Shown here: piece after piece, positions 33,976 through 42,264 of the stretch | Layout of the letters: every line of letters starts with the position of its first letter | How positions within the stretch are numbered: the stretch's first letter is position 1 | NCBI GenBank assembly: GCA_001592145.1 | Contig: BCWJ01000001.1 | Span: 186,001-250,000 of the forward strand | Direction: 5' to 3' | From: Xylanimicrobium pachnodae JCM 13526 = NBRC 107786 | GTDB lineage: Bacteria > Actinomycetota > Actinomycetes > Actinomycetales > Cellulomonadaceae | DNA length: 64,000 nucleotides | Made by a program: the position numbers and the translations under genes | The notes under the pieces: generated by a model | What the model saw: the letters and a program-made list of their open reading frames with translations, nothing else | Told to the model about the DNA's origin: nothing | Database searches by the model: none

Positions 33976-35636
33976 GCATCATCGAGCCGCGTAGCGGTGA
34001 GCCCGACGCCGGTGGCGAACACGGGGACACCGCCGAGATCGTGGTGACCGAGCTGGACGAACCGGCCGCCGGGCCGCGCGGGCTGCGTGGACCGCGCCTG
34101 GTGCTCGTGGTCGCGGGCGTGGCGGTGCTGAGCCTGGCGGCGGGGCTGCTGGCGGGCCGGTTCGTCGTCTCGCCCGCGCAGGCGGCCGCACAGGCGGCCC
34201 CGCCCGTGGCCGGCCCCGTCACCGCACCGGTGGCGAAGCGCGTACTCAGCAACGACGTCGTGCTCCGGGCCGATGCCGTGTACGACGACGCCGTCAGCGT
34301 GCGCCTGGAGACCGCCGAGATCTCCGGACCCGCCGTGGTGACCGGGCAGGTGCCGCAGGTGGGGGCCCAGCTCGATGCCGGGAGCGTGATGCTGGAGATC
34401 GCCGGGCGGCCCGTGATCGTGCTGCCGGGGGACCTGCCCGTGTACCGCTCGCTGCGGGCCGGGACGTCCGGCCCCGACGTGCTCCAGCTCAAGGCCGCCC
34501 TGGGCGCGCTGGGGATCGGTGCCGGCGACGCGTCGAACGACGTCTACGACGCCGCGACGGCCGCCGGCGTCGACGCCCTGTACGCGAAGGCCGGGTACGC
34601 CGGCCCGGAGTCGGGCGAGGAGGCGGAGGAGGCGCTGAAGTCCGCGCGGGAGGCCGTGCGAGCCGCGGAGGCAGGTGTGCGCGACGCGCAGGCGCAGGTG
34701 GCCCAGGCGGCCAAGGGTGCCGACGACCTCCAGAAGCTCGCGGCGGACAACGACGTGCGGGCCGCCGAACGTGCGCTCGCGCAGGCCCAGGCGACCGCGC
34801 AGCAGCAGGAGGCCGCCCGTGCGGCGGCGGCCGCGGCCGGTGAGCCGGCGCCGGAGGAGGAGCCGGTGGACGTGGCGAGCCTGGAGGACCAGCTCACGCT
34901 CGCCCGGGCGAACCGGGCCGCCCTGGACGTGCGCCCGGACACGAGCGCCGAGCAGGGCCAGGTCACGGCCGCCCAGCAGGCGCTCACCGACGCGCGCGCC
35001 GAGCTCCAGGACGCGCAGGAGCGCACGCTCACCGCGCTGCCCGCCAGCGAGGTCGTGTACGTCAGCGCCCTGCCGCGACGGGTCGACGAGGTCCTGGTCG
35101 AGCGCGGCGGGCTGGTGAGCGGCCCGGTGGCGTCGATCTCCGGGGCCACGCTCGTGCTGCAGGCGGGCGTGTCGGGCTCGGACGCGAAGCTGCTCAAGGC
35201 CGGTGCGGTCGGCACCCTCGAGCTCCCGGACGGCACCACCGCGCAGGCCACCGTCGCCTCGGTGGGCGACGACGCCGCGCAGGCAGACACGTCCGGCGAG
35301 AAGAAGGACGACTCGGGCGAGACGAAGTCCGCCAAGCGCGTCCCGGTGCGGCTCGAACCCCAGGACCTGACCCCCGAGCAGGTCGAGGCGCTGCGCGGCC
35401 AGAACGTCAAGGTGACCGTCTCCGTGGGGGCCACCGACGGCGAGGTGCTCACCGTGCCGCTCGCGGCGCTCACCGCCGGGTCGGGCGGCGAGTCCCGGGT
35501 GGAGGTGCAGCGGGGGACCGGCACGGAGACCGAGCTGGTCACCGTGACCACCGGGCTGGCCGCGCAGGGGTACGTGGAGATCGCGTCGGCCGACGGCTCG
35601 CTCGACGTGGGCGACAAGGTCGTGGTGGGCGAGTGA
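33972..35636 (+). CDS. HlyD-like adaptor with peptidoglycan-binding domain and coiled coil
   Basis: The 554-residue protein starts at GTG 33972. One membrane helix spans about residues 42-65. A barrel/lipoyl half follows, then a peptidoglycan-binding domain at 157-212 (VYRSLRAGTSGPDVLQLKAA and VYDAATAAGVDALYAKAGY). A long Ala/Glu/Gln-rich helical hairpin occupies about 215-355 (AREAVRAAEAGVRDAQAQVA). Lipoyl and barrel segments resume at 358 onward. This is the membrane fusion protein fold with a wall-binding insert. It is the longer relative of the adaptor at 25807. Confidence 0.78.
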   Translation: MSIIEPRSGEPDAGGEHGDTAEIVVTELDEPAAGPRGLRGPRLVLVVAGVAVLSLAAGLLAGRFVVSPAQAAAQAAPPVAGPVTAPVAKRVLSNDVVLRADAVYDDAVSVRLETAEISGPAVVTGQVPQVGAQLDAGSVMLEIAGRPVIVLPGDLPVYRSLRAGTSGPDVLQLKAALGALGIGAGDASNDVYDAATAAGVDALYAKAGYAGPESGEEAEEALKSAREAVRAAEAGVRDAQAQVAQAAKGADDLQKLAADNDVRAAERALAQAQATAQQQEAARAAAAAAGEPAPEEEPVDVASLEDQLTLARANRAALDVRPDTSAEQGQVTAAQQALTDARAELQDAQERTLTALPASEVVYVSALPRRVDEVLVERGGLVSGPVASISGATLVLQAGVSGSDAKLLKAGAVGTLELPDGTTAQATVASVGDDAAQADTSGEKKDDSGETKSAKRVPVRLEPQDLTPEQVEALRGQNVKVTVSVGATDGEVLTVPLAALTAGSGGESRVEVQRGTGTETELVTVTTGLAAQGYVEIASADGSLDVGDKVVVGE

Positions 35637-36388
35637 CGGTCGACCTGTTCGCGGCGGCCGCGCCCCTCGAACCGGCCGAGCCCGCCCAGCCCGACGGCAC
35701 CCAGCCCGACGACGCAGCGCCCGTCGTCGAGCTGCGCGCGGTGACGCGACGGTTCCCGGGCCCGCCCGTGGTGGAGGCGCTGCGGGCCGTGGACCTGCGC
35801 GTCGAGCGGGGCGACTATCTCTCGATCGTCGGCCCGTCCGGGTCCGGCAAGTCGACGCTGCTCAACGTGCTGGGCCTGCTGGACCGCCCGACGTCGGGGG
35901 AGTACCTCCTGGACGGGCGGGTGGCGGGCACGGCGTCCGAGGGGGAGCGGGCCCGGCTGCGCGCGCAGCGGATCGGGTTCGTGTTCCAGTCGTTCCACCT
36001 GCTGCCGCAGCGCACCGTGCTGGACAACGTGGTGCTGGCCACCATGTACGGCGGGGTGCCGCGGGCCCGACGCCGGGCGCGCGCGCTGGCCGCCCTGGAG
36101 CGGGTGGGGCTGTCCCACCGGGTCGGGTTCTGGCCCACCACCCTCTCGGGCGGCGAGCGGCAGCGTGTCGCCGTGGCCCGCGCGCTGGTCACCGAACCGC
36201 ACCTGCTGCTGGCCGACGAGCCGACGGGCAACCTGGACACGGCCAGCTCCGCGCAGGTCATGGCCCTGTTCGACGAGCTGCACGCCGACGGGGTGACCCT
36301 GGCCGTCATCACGCACGACCTGGCCGTCTCGGCGCGCGCGGCCCGGCGGGTCCGCATCGAGGACGGCCACCTGGAGGAGATCGCATGA
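35633..36388 (+). CDS. ABC transporter ATPase (MacB/LolD type)
   Basis: The 251-residue ATPase has Walker A GPSGSGKSTLLNVLG near residue 64, VFQSFHLLPQRTVLDNVVLA, signature LSGGERQRVAVARALV, Walker B LLLADEPTGNLDTASS and the switch His in VITHDLAVSAR. It starts with a GTG overlapping the adaptor stop. An N-terminal extension of about 25 residues, rich in Ala, Pro and Asp, precedes the ABC core. The stop falls inside the tandem 17-base repeat that leads to the permease start. Confidence 0.9.
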   Translation: MTVDLFAAAAPLEPAEPAQPDGTQPDDAAPVVELRAVTRRFPGPPVVEALRAVDLRVERGDYLSIVGPSGSGKSTLLNVLGLLDRPTSGEYLLDGRVAGTASEGERARLRAQRIGFVFQSFHLLPQRTVLDNVVLATMYGGVPRARRRARALAALERVGLSHRVGFWPTTLSGGERQRVAVARALVTEPHLLLADEPTGNLDTASSAQVMALFDELHADGVTLAVITHDLAVSARAARRVRIEDGHLEEIA

Positions 36389-36423
36389 CTGGGGAGATCG
36401 CATGACCGGGGAGACCCCATGAA
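36373..36423 (+). repeat. Three tandem 17-base units, each with ribosome site and start codon
   Basis: Units at 36373-36389, 36390-36406 and 36407-36423 each read roughly GGGGAGAtCgCATGAC. They give ATGs at 36385, 36402 and 36419 in three different frames. The first two open tiny cistrons, MTGEIA and MTGETP, each ending at a TGA that overlaps the next ATG; the third starts the permease. Confidence 0.8.
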
Positions 36424-37624
36424 CGTGCGTGACCTGTGGGCGGAGGCGCTGCACGGCGTCGGCACCCGCCCCACCCGCCTGTTCCTCACCATCCTGGGGA
36501 CGGTGCTCGGCATCGGCTCCGTCGTCGTGACCGTCGGGCTCGCCCAGACGGCGGCCGGGCAGATCGACAAGCAGTTCGACGCCGTCACCGCCACCCAGGT
36601 GACGGTCGAGCCGGCCACCTCGTCCACGGGCGGCACCGAGCGGACCCTCGCCGCCCTGCCGTGGGACGCCGAGCAGCGGGTGAGCCAGATCGCGGGCGTG
36701 GTCAGCGCGGGCGCCGTCGCCACGCTCGACGTCGGGACGCTCGCGGTGACCGCCGTCCCCGTCAACGACCCGTCGCAGGCGGCCAAGGCGCCCCCCGCCG
36801 TGATGGCGGCCAGCCCCGGGCTGCTCGACGCCGTGCGCGCCCACGTGGTCACGGGGCGGTACTTCGACGCCGGTCACGACGCCCGCGCCGACCGCGTCGT
36901 CGTGCTGGGCGCGGGCGCGGCCGAGAAGCTCGGCGTGCACCGGGTGGACCGCCAGCCGGCCGTGTTCGTCGGTGACGTGGCCTACACCGTCATCGGGATC
37001 ATCGACGGCGCGAAGCGCGTGCCGGCGCTGGACGACGCCGTGATCCTGCCGGCCGGCACCGCGCGGCACGACCTGGACGCCGGCCCGCCCGACCAGCTCC
37101 AGATCCACATCGCCACGGGCGCGGGGCAGGTGGTGGCCCGGCAGGCGCCCCTCGCGCTCGACCCCAACAACCCCGACGCCTACACCGTCAAGGCGCCGTC
37201 GGCGGGGTCGGCGGTGCGCGGCAACGTGCAGGCCGACATCTCGGCGCTGTTCCTCGCCCTGGGCGGTATCGCACTTATCGTCGGCGGGCTCGGCATCGCG
37301 AACGTCACCCTGCTGTCCGTCATGGAACGCGTGGGCGAGATCGGCCTGCGCCGGGCGCTCGGGGCGTCCCGGCGGGCGATCGCCGGGCAGTTCGTGGTCG
37401 AGTCCGTCACCACCGGGCTGCTCGGCGGGCTCATGGGCGCCGCCGTCGGGGTCATGACGGTCGTCGGCGTCGCCATCGCGCGCGACTGGACCCCGATCCT
37501 CGACCTTCGCGTCGCGCTCGGCTCGGCCGCGCTGGGCGCCGTCGTCGGCCTGGTCGCGGGCGCCTACCCGGCCATCAAGGCCGCCTCCATCGAACCGGTC
37601 GCCGCCCTGCGCGGCGGCGTCTGA
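36419..37624 (+). CDS. MacB/FtsX-like ABC permease
   Basis: The 401-residue protein has an N-terminal MacB core: a first helix (RLFLTILGTVLGIGSVVVTV), an extracellular domain up to about residue 270, then three helices starting at FLALGGIALIVGGLGIANVT. The loop GEIGLRRALGASRRAIAGQF carries the family RRALGA motif. The C-terminus ends IEPVAALRGGV, typical for this class. With its ATPase and adaptor it forms a MacAB-like exporter adapted to a Gram-positive wall. Translation probably passes through two tiny overlapping reading frames before this start. Confidence 0.88.
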   Translation: MNVRDLWAEALHGVGTRPTRLFLTILGTVLGIGSVVVTVGLAQTAAGQIDKQFDAVTATQVTVEPATSSTGGTERTLAALPWDAEQRVSQIAGVVSAGAVATLDVGTLAVTAVPVNDPSQAAKAPPAVMAASPGLLDAVRAHVVTGRYFDAGHDARADRVVVLGAGAAEKLGVHRVDRQPAVFVGDVAYTVIGIIDGAKRVPALDDAVILPAGTARHDLDAGPPDQLQIHIATGAGQVVARQAPLALDPNNPDAYTVKAPSAGSAVRGNVQADISALFLALGGIALIVGGLGIANVTLLSVMERVGEIGLRRALGASRRAIAGQFVVESVTTGLLGGLMGAAVGVMTVVGVAIARDWTPILDLRVALGSAALGAVVGLVAGAYPAIKAASIEPVAALRGGV

Positions 37625-37643
37625 CGCCCGGACGCGCGCTGCG

Positions 37644-37934
37644 ATGATCCGTCCTGTGACGGTTCACCTGAGCGGGCTGCTGGTGTGCGCCGACGACGCC
37701 CAAGCGCACCTGGTCCGCGAGCACCTGGCACGACACGTGGAGTTGACGCGCGCGGAGCCCGGCTGCCTGTCGTTCGCCGTCGAGCCGACCGCCGACCCGC
37801 TCGTCTGGACGGTCGAGGAGCGGTTCGCGGACGCCGATGCGTTCGCCGCGCACCAGACGCGCGTCGCCACCAGCGCGTGGGGCGTGGCGACGGCGGGCAT
37901 CGAGCGCCGCTACGCGATCAGCGGCCTGGAGTAG
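37644..37934 (+). CDS. Antibiotic biosynthesis monooxygenase (ABM) domain protein
   Basis: The 96-residue protein fits the ABM/YgiN dimeric alpha-beta barrel family: VHLSGLLVCADDAQAHLVRE, RAEPGCLSFAVEPTADPLVW and VEERFADADAFAAHQT. Members act as quinol or polyketide oxygenases or as heme/stress proteins, so the substrate is unknown. ATG 37644 or GTG 37656 could be the start; neither has a clear ribosome binding site. Confidence 0.75.
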   Translation: MIRPVTVHLSGLLVCADDAQAHLVREHLARHVELTRAEPGCLSFAVEPTADPLVWTVEERFADADAFAAHQTRVATSAWGVATAGIERRYAISGLE

Positions 37935-37956
37935 ACCCGGCGGGTTCCCGGGACTG

Positions 37957-38844
37957 TCAGTTGTCAGCCGGAGCCAGGTCCAGGATCACCGGGACGTGGT
38001 CGCTGGCGCCCTTGCCCTTGCGTTCCTCGCGGTCGATCGTCACGCCGGTGACACGGTCCGCGAGCGCCGGGGTGGCCCAGGTGAAGTCGATGCGCTGCCC
38101 GCGGTTCTTGGGGAAGGCGAGCTGCTTGTAGTCCCAGTAGGTGTAGGTGTGCTCGGCGGGCAGGTGTTCGCGGGAGACCTCGCGGTATCCGGCGTCGGCG
38201 AAGGCGTGGAAGGCGGCGCGTTCGGCGGGGGTGACGTGGGTGGAGCCGACGAACGCGGCGGGGTCGTACACGTCGGTGTCGAGGGGGATGACGTTCCAGT
38301 CGCCCACCAGGGCGATCTGGGCGGCGGGGTCGGCGGCGAGCCACCCGGTGGCCTCGGTGCGCAGCCGGTCCAGCCAGGCGAGCTTGTAGGTGTAGTGCGG
38401 GTCGTCGACGGCGCGGCCGTTGGGGATGTACAGGGACCAGACGCGCACCCCGCCGCAGGTGGCGCCGAGCGCCCGCGCCTCGTGCAGCGCATCGGGCGCG
38501 TCCTCGCCTCCGGTGGTTGCGGGAGCCGCGTCGTCGAACAGTGTGGTGTCGACAGGCTCGATCATCGGATCCGCGGTGTCCTTGCTGAACCCGGGTTGCC
38601 CGGGGAAGGCGCGGGCGACGTCGTCGATCCCGACGCGGGACGCGATGGCGACCCCGTTCCACTGCGAGAAGCCGACGTGCGCCACCTCGTATCCGGCGGC
38701 GTCGAACGCGGCGTAGGGGAACTGCTCGTCGCGGCACTTGGTCTCCTGGATGGCGAGCACGTCCACGTCCCACCGCTGCAGGAAGGCGACCACACGGTCG
38801 GCTCGGGCGCGGACGGAGTTCACGTTCCAGGTGGCCAGTCGCAT
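37957..38844 (-). CDS. xthA: Exodeoxyribonuclease III (AP endonuclease)
   Basis: The 295-residue enzyme has the EEP-fold motifs: WNVNSVRAR near residue 6, IQETKCRDEQFP with catalytic Glu near 34, SLYIPNGR near 138, GDWNVIPLDTDVYDP near 183 and IDFTWAT plus SDHVPV at the end. It cuts DNA at abasic sites and degrades 3' ends. Residues 88-122 are an insertion against the usual family; part of it, MIEPVDTT, comes from a degenerate palindromic repeat. TACGGT six bases before the ATG points to a leaderless transcript. Confidence 0.92.
   Translation of the reverse strand: MRLATWNVNSVRARADRVVAFLQRWDVDVLAIQETKCRDEQFPYAAFDAAGYEVAHVGFSQWNGVAIASRVGIDDVARAFPGQPGFSKDTADPMIEPVDTTLFDDAAPATTGGEDAPDALHEARALGATCGGVRVWSLYIPNGRAVDDPHYTYKLAWLDRLRTEATGWLAADPAAQIALVGDWNVIPLDTDVYDPAAFVGSTHVTPAERAAFHAFADAGYREVSREHLPAEHTYTYWDYKQLAFPKNRGQRIDFTWATPALADRVTGVTIDREERKGKGASDHVPVILDLAPADN
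38543..38565. repeat. Degenerate TGGTTGAGCCTGTCGAAACC-type repeat inside xthA
   Basis: GTGGTGTCGACAGGCTCGATCAT resembles the full repeat in the opposite orientation to the copy at 23463, with four changed positions. It encodes MIEPVDTT in the insertion of exonuclease III. Confidence 0.55.
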
Positions 38845-38886
38845 GCGCCCACCGTAGGGGACGGGTCGCGTGCCAGACTGGACGCC

Positions 38887-40416
38887 ATGGTTGTGCGCCG
38901 CCCGTTCGTCGCGGCCCTGGTCGTGGCGGTGACGTTCGCCCTGGCGGCGTGCAGCGCGGGCATGACGGCGGTCGGTGAGGGCACCGTCGTCGGCCCGGGG
39001 GGCGCCGCACGCACGGACGTGACGATCGCCGTCGCGGCGGAGCCCGTGAACCTGGACTTCACCACCACCTCGGGCGCCGCGATCCCGCAGCTCCTGATGA
39101 ACAACGTGTACGAGACGCTGGTCAAGATCGACCAGGACGGTGCGATCGTGCCGCTGCTGGCGGAGTCGTGGGACGTGTCGGGCGACCGCACGCAGTACAC
39201 GTTCCACCTGCGTTCCGGGGTCACGTTCAGTGATGGGCGGCCGTTCACGGCCGACGACGTCGTCGCCTCGTTCGACCGGGTGCGCACGGACTGGCTGAAC
39301 GCGATCAGCGCGAAGATGGACGTGGTCGCCTCGACGACGGCGCTGGACGAGCACACGGTGCGGGTCACGCTCACCCGCCCGTCGAACGCGTGGCTGTTCG
39401 ACCTGGGCACGTCGGTGGGGGCCATCTTCCCGGCCGACCTGACCGGGGTGGACCTGCGCACGGAGGCGATCGGCACGGGCCCGTACCGGGTGCTCAGCGT
39501 GCGCCAGGGCGACCGGATCGTGCTGGCGGGGCGGCCCGAGTACTGGGGCGGCCCGCCCGCGATGACGACCATCACGGTGCGCTACCTGTCGGATCCGACG
39601 TCGGCCGTCAACGCCCTGCGCGCGGGGGACGTGGACATGCTGTTCAACTCCGCGACGGGCGACCAGGTGCGCCAGCTCGCGAGGCTGGGCGGGTTTCAGG
39701 TGGTCGAGGGCACGTCCACGGGGGAGGTGCTGCTCTCGTTCAACAACCGGGTGCCGCCGTTCGACGACGTGCGGGTGCGCCGCGCGTTCGCCTATGCCAT
39801 CGACCGGCAGGCGATCATGGACACGGCGTCGGGCGGGTACGGCACCCTGGTGGCCGCGATGGTGACGCCGCAGGACCCGTACTACGAGGACCTGACCGGG
39901 CTGTTCCCCTACGACCCGGCGCGGGCGCGCGAGCTGCTCGCGCAGGCGGGGGCCACCGACCTGGACGTGACCCTCACCGTGCCCAGCCTCACGTATGCGA
40001 CGACGGCGGCCGAGCTGATCGTCTCCCAACTGGCCCAGGTGGGGGTGCGGGTGCGGATCGCGACCGCCGAGTTCCCCGCCGTGTGGCTCGACCAGGTGTT
40101 CACCCGCCACGACTTCCAGATGTCGGTGATCCAGCACTCCGAGGCGCGCGACATGCTCACCGTGTTCAGCCGCGACTACTACCTGGGGTTCGACGACTCG
40201 ACCATCGCGCCCCTCGCGGCCGCGGCCGACGCCGGCACCTGGCAGGAGTACGTGGACGGCATGAAGCAGGTGGCCCGCCACATCGTGGAGCAGGCGGGCG
40301 GCGTGGTCCTCTACCTGGCCCCCACGCTCACGGTGGCCGACGAGGCGCTGACCGGTATCAAGCCCAACGCGGTCACCGAGTCGATGGACCTGACCACCCT
40401 GGCGTGGGCTCCCTGA
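38887..40416 (+). CDS. Peptide/nickel-type ABC transporter substrate-binding lipoprotein
   Basis: The 509-residue protein has a lipoprotein signal with FALAAC near residue 18 and the SBP family 5 order: VNLDFTTTSGAAIPQLLMNN, then YETLVKIDQDGAIVPLLAES, GVTFSDGRPFTADDVVASFD and later VRRAFAYAIDRQAIMD. It binds peptides or other ligands outside the cell and delivers them to the permeases encoded next. CAGACT lies seven bases before the ATG. It is divergent from xthA with only 42 bases between the start codons, so the promoters share DNA. Confidence 0.9.
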   Translation: MVVRRPFVAALVVAVTFALAACSAGMTAVGEGTVVGPGGAARTDVTIAVAAEPVNLDFTTTSGAAIPQLLMNNVYETLVKIDQDGAIVPLLAESWDVSGDRTQYTFHLRSGVTFSDGRPFTADDVVASFDRVRTDWLNAISAKMDVVASTTALDEHTVRVTLTRPSNAWLFDLGTSVGAIFPADLTGVDLRTEAIGTGPYRVLSVRQGDRIVLAGRPEYWGGPPAMTTITVRYLSDPTSAVNALRAGDVDMLFNSATGDQVRQLARLGGFQVVEGTSTGEVLLSFNNRVPPFDDVRVRRAFAYAIDRQAIMDTASGGYGTLVAAMVTPQDPYYEDLTGLFPYDPARARELLAQAGATDLDVTLTVPSLTYATTAAELIVSQLAQVGVRVRIATAEFPAVWLDQVFTRHDFQMSVIQHSEARDMLTVFSRDYYLGFDDSTIAPLAAAADAGTWQEYVDGMKQVARHIVEQAGGVVLYLAPTLTVADEALTGIKPNAVTESMDLTTLAWAP

Positions 40417-40453
40417 CCAGCGGCCCGGTTACCTGGTCGGGCAGGATGGTGCG

Positions 40454-41413
40454 GTGAGAACTCGCGTCGCGTGGCTGGCAGGGCAGCTGGTGCTGACCCT
40501 CGCCGTCGCGTCGGTGGCGGTGTTCTGGGTGCTGCGGGTGCTGCCGGGCGACTCGGCCGTCGTCGCGCTGGGCGTCAACGCCACCCCCGAAGCACTCGAC
40601 CAGTGGCGCGCCGCCCACGGGACGGACCGGCCCCTGATCGTGCAGTACCTGGACTGGATGGGCGGGCTGCTGCACGCCGACTTCGGCACCAGCTTCGTCA
40701 CGGGCCGCGACCTCACGGCCCTGATCCTGGACCGGGTGCAGGTCACCCTCATCATCGTGGGCCTGGGGATGCTGCTCGCCCTGCTGGTGGCGATCCCGCT
40801 GGGCACCCTCGCGGCCGTGCACCACCGCTCGGCGTGGGGCACCGTGATCGGCGGCGCCTCCCAGGTGGGGGTCGCGGTGCCGAACTTCCTGGTGGGCGTG
40901 CTGCTGGTGTCGTTCGTCGCGGTGCGCGCCCGCTGGCTGCCCGCGGGCGGGTGGGTGCCGCCCATCCTGGACCCGGCCGAGTTCTGGCGGCACGCCATCC
41001 TCCCCGCGGTGGCGCTCGGCACCGTGCAGGCGGCGATCATCACCCGGTACGTGCGCTCGGCCGTGATCGAGGTGATGCGCGAGGACTTCCTGCGCACCGC
41101 CCGCGCGTCCGGGCACACGCGCACCACCGCGCTGGTGCACCACGGGCTGCGCAACGCGGGCGTCCCCGTGGTCACGGTGGTGGGCGTGCAGCTCGCGGGC
41201 ATGCTCGTGGGGGCGATCGTCGTCGAGCGCGTGTTCGTGGTGCCGGGGCTCGGCTCGCTGCTGGTCGACGCCGTCAACCAGCGCGACCTGCAGGCCGTCC
41301 AGTCGATCGTCATGACGCTCGTGGTGCTGGTGGTGGCCATCAACTTCGTGGTGGACCTGCTCTACACCGTGCTCGACCCGCGCCTGCGCACCGGGCGGGA
41401 GGTGCGCGCATGA
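40454..41413 (+). CDS. Peptide/nickel-type ABC transporter permease (DppB type)
   Basis: The 319-residue membrane protein begins at GTG 40454 with RTRVAWLAGQLVLTLAVASV as the first helix. It has the DppB hallmarks: FRVLPGDS-like RVLPGDSAVVALG, ILDRVQVTLIIVGLGMLLAL, the EAA loop VMREDFLRTARASGHTRTTA and VFVVPGLGSLLVDAVNQRD. CAGGAT stands six bases before the GTG, so the permease/ATPase genes may have their own leaderless promoter besides readthrough from 38887. It overlaps the next gene by four bases. Confidence 0.9.
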   Translation: MRTRVAWLAGQLVLTLAVASVAVFWVLRVLPGDSAVVALGVNATPEALDQWRAAHGTDRPLIVQYLDWMGGLLHADFGTSFVTGRDLTALILDRVQVTLIIVGLGMLLALLVAIPLGTLAAVHHRSAWGTVIGGASQVGVAVPNFLVGVLLVSFVAVRARWLPAGGWVPPILDPAEFWRHAILPAVALGTVQAAIITRYVRSAVIEVMREDFLRTARASGHTRTTALVHHGLRNAGVPVVTVVGVQLAGMLVGAIVVERVFVVPGLGSLLVDAVNQRDLQAVQSIVMTLVVLVVAINFVVDLLYTVLDPRLRTGREVRA

Positions 41414-42264
41414 GCGAGGCAGCAACCGTGGGCCCGCGCCGCCGGCCCGGCGTGCACCCGCAGCTCGTCATCGGGGCGGTGCTCGTGGCGCTCGTCGTCG
41501 TCGTCGCGCTGGTGTCGTTCGCCTGGACGCCGTTCGACCCCATCCACGCCGTGCCCGCCGACCGCCTGCAGGGGCCGAGCGCGCAGCACTGGTTCGGCAC
41601 CGACCGGTTCGGCCGCGACGTGCTCTCCCAGCTCATGGTCGGCGCCCGCATCACCCTGTACGTGGGCGTCGTCGCCGTCGGCATCGCCGCCGTCGTCGGC
41701 ATCCCCGTCGGCGTCGTCGCCGGGATGCGCGGCGGCGTGCCGGGCGCCGCGCTGATGCGCGGCGCGGACGTGCTGCTCGCGTTCCCCGGCCTGCTGCTCG
41801 CCATCGTGTTCGGGGCGGCGTTCGGGGCGGGGACGACGACGGCGATGGTGGCGCTGGGCATCGGCGCGATCCCGGCCTTCGCGCGGGTGGCGCGCTCGGG
41901 GACCCTTCAGGTGATGCGTACCGACTACGTGCTGGCCGCGCGCGCCGCGAACCGGCCGGCGTGGGCCATCGCGTGGCGGCACGTGCTGCCCAACATCGCG
42001 GGGATCGCGGTGGTGCAGGCGTCGGTGAACTTCGGCCTGGCCGTGCTCGCGGAGGCCGCGCTGAGCTTCCTGGGGCTGGGCACCGCGCCGCCCACGCCGT
42101 CGTGGGGGCGCATGCTGCAGGACTCCCAGCAGTTCCTGGGCACCTACGACTACCTGGCGATCGCGCCCGGGGTGGCCATCGCGGTGGCCGTGCTGGGCTT
42201 CAACCTGCTGGGTGACGGCCTGCGCGACGTGCTGGATCCCCGCCTGCTGGGGAGACGCCGATGA
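41410..42264 (+). CDS. Peptide/nickel-type ABC transporter permease (DppC type)
   Basis: The 284-residue protein has the DppC start (ADRLQGPSAQHWFGTDRFGR followed by DVLSQLMVGARITLYVGVVA) and the EAA loop QVMRTDYVLAARAANRPAWA. AALSFLGLGTAPPTPSWGRM near residue 215 is the family signature. It forms the channel with the DppB-type partner. ATGA overlaps join it to both neighbours. Confidence 0.92.
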   Translation: MSEAATVGPRRRPGVHPQLVIGAVLVALVVVVALVSFAWTPFDPIHAVPADRLQGPSAQHWFGTDRFGRDVLSQLMVGARITLYVGVVAVGIAAVVGIPVGVVAGMRGGVPGAALMRGADVLLAFPGLLLAIVFGAAFGAGTTTAMVALGIGAIPAFARVARSGTLQVMRTDYVLAARAANRPAWAIAWRHVLPNIAGIAVVQASVNFGLAVLAEAALSFLGLGTAPPTPSWGRMLQDSQQFLGTYDYLAIAPGVAIAVAVLGFNLLGDGLRDVLDPRLLGRRR

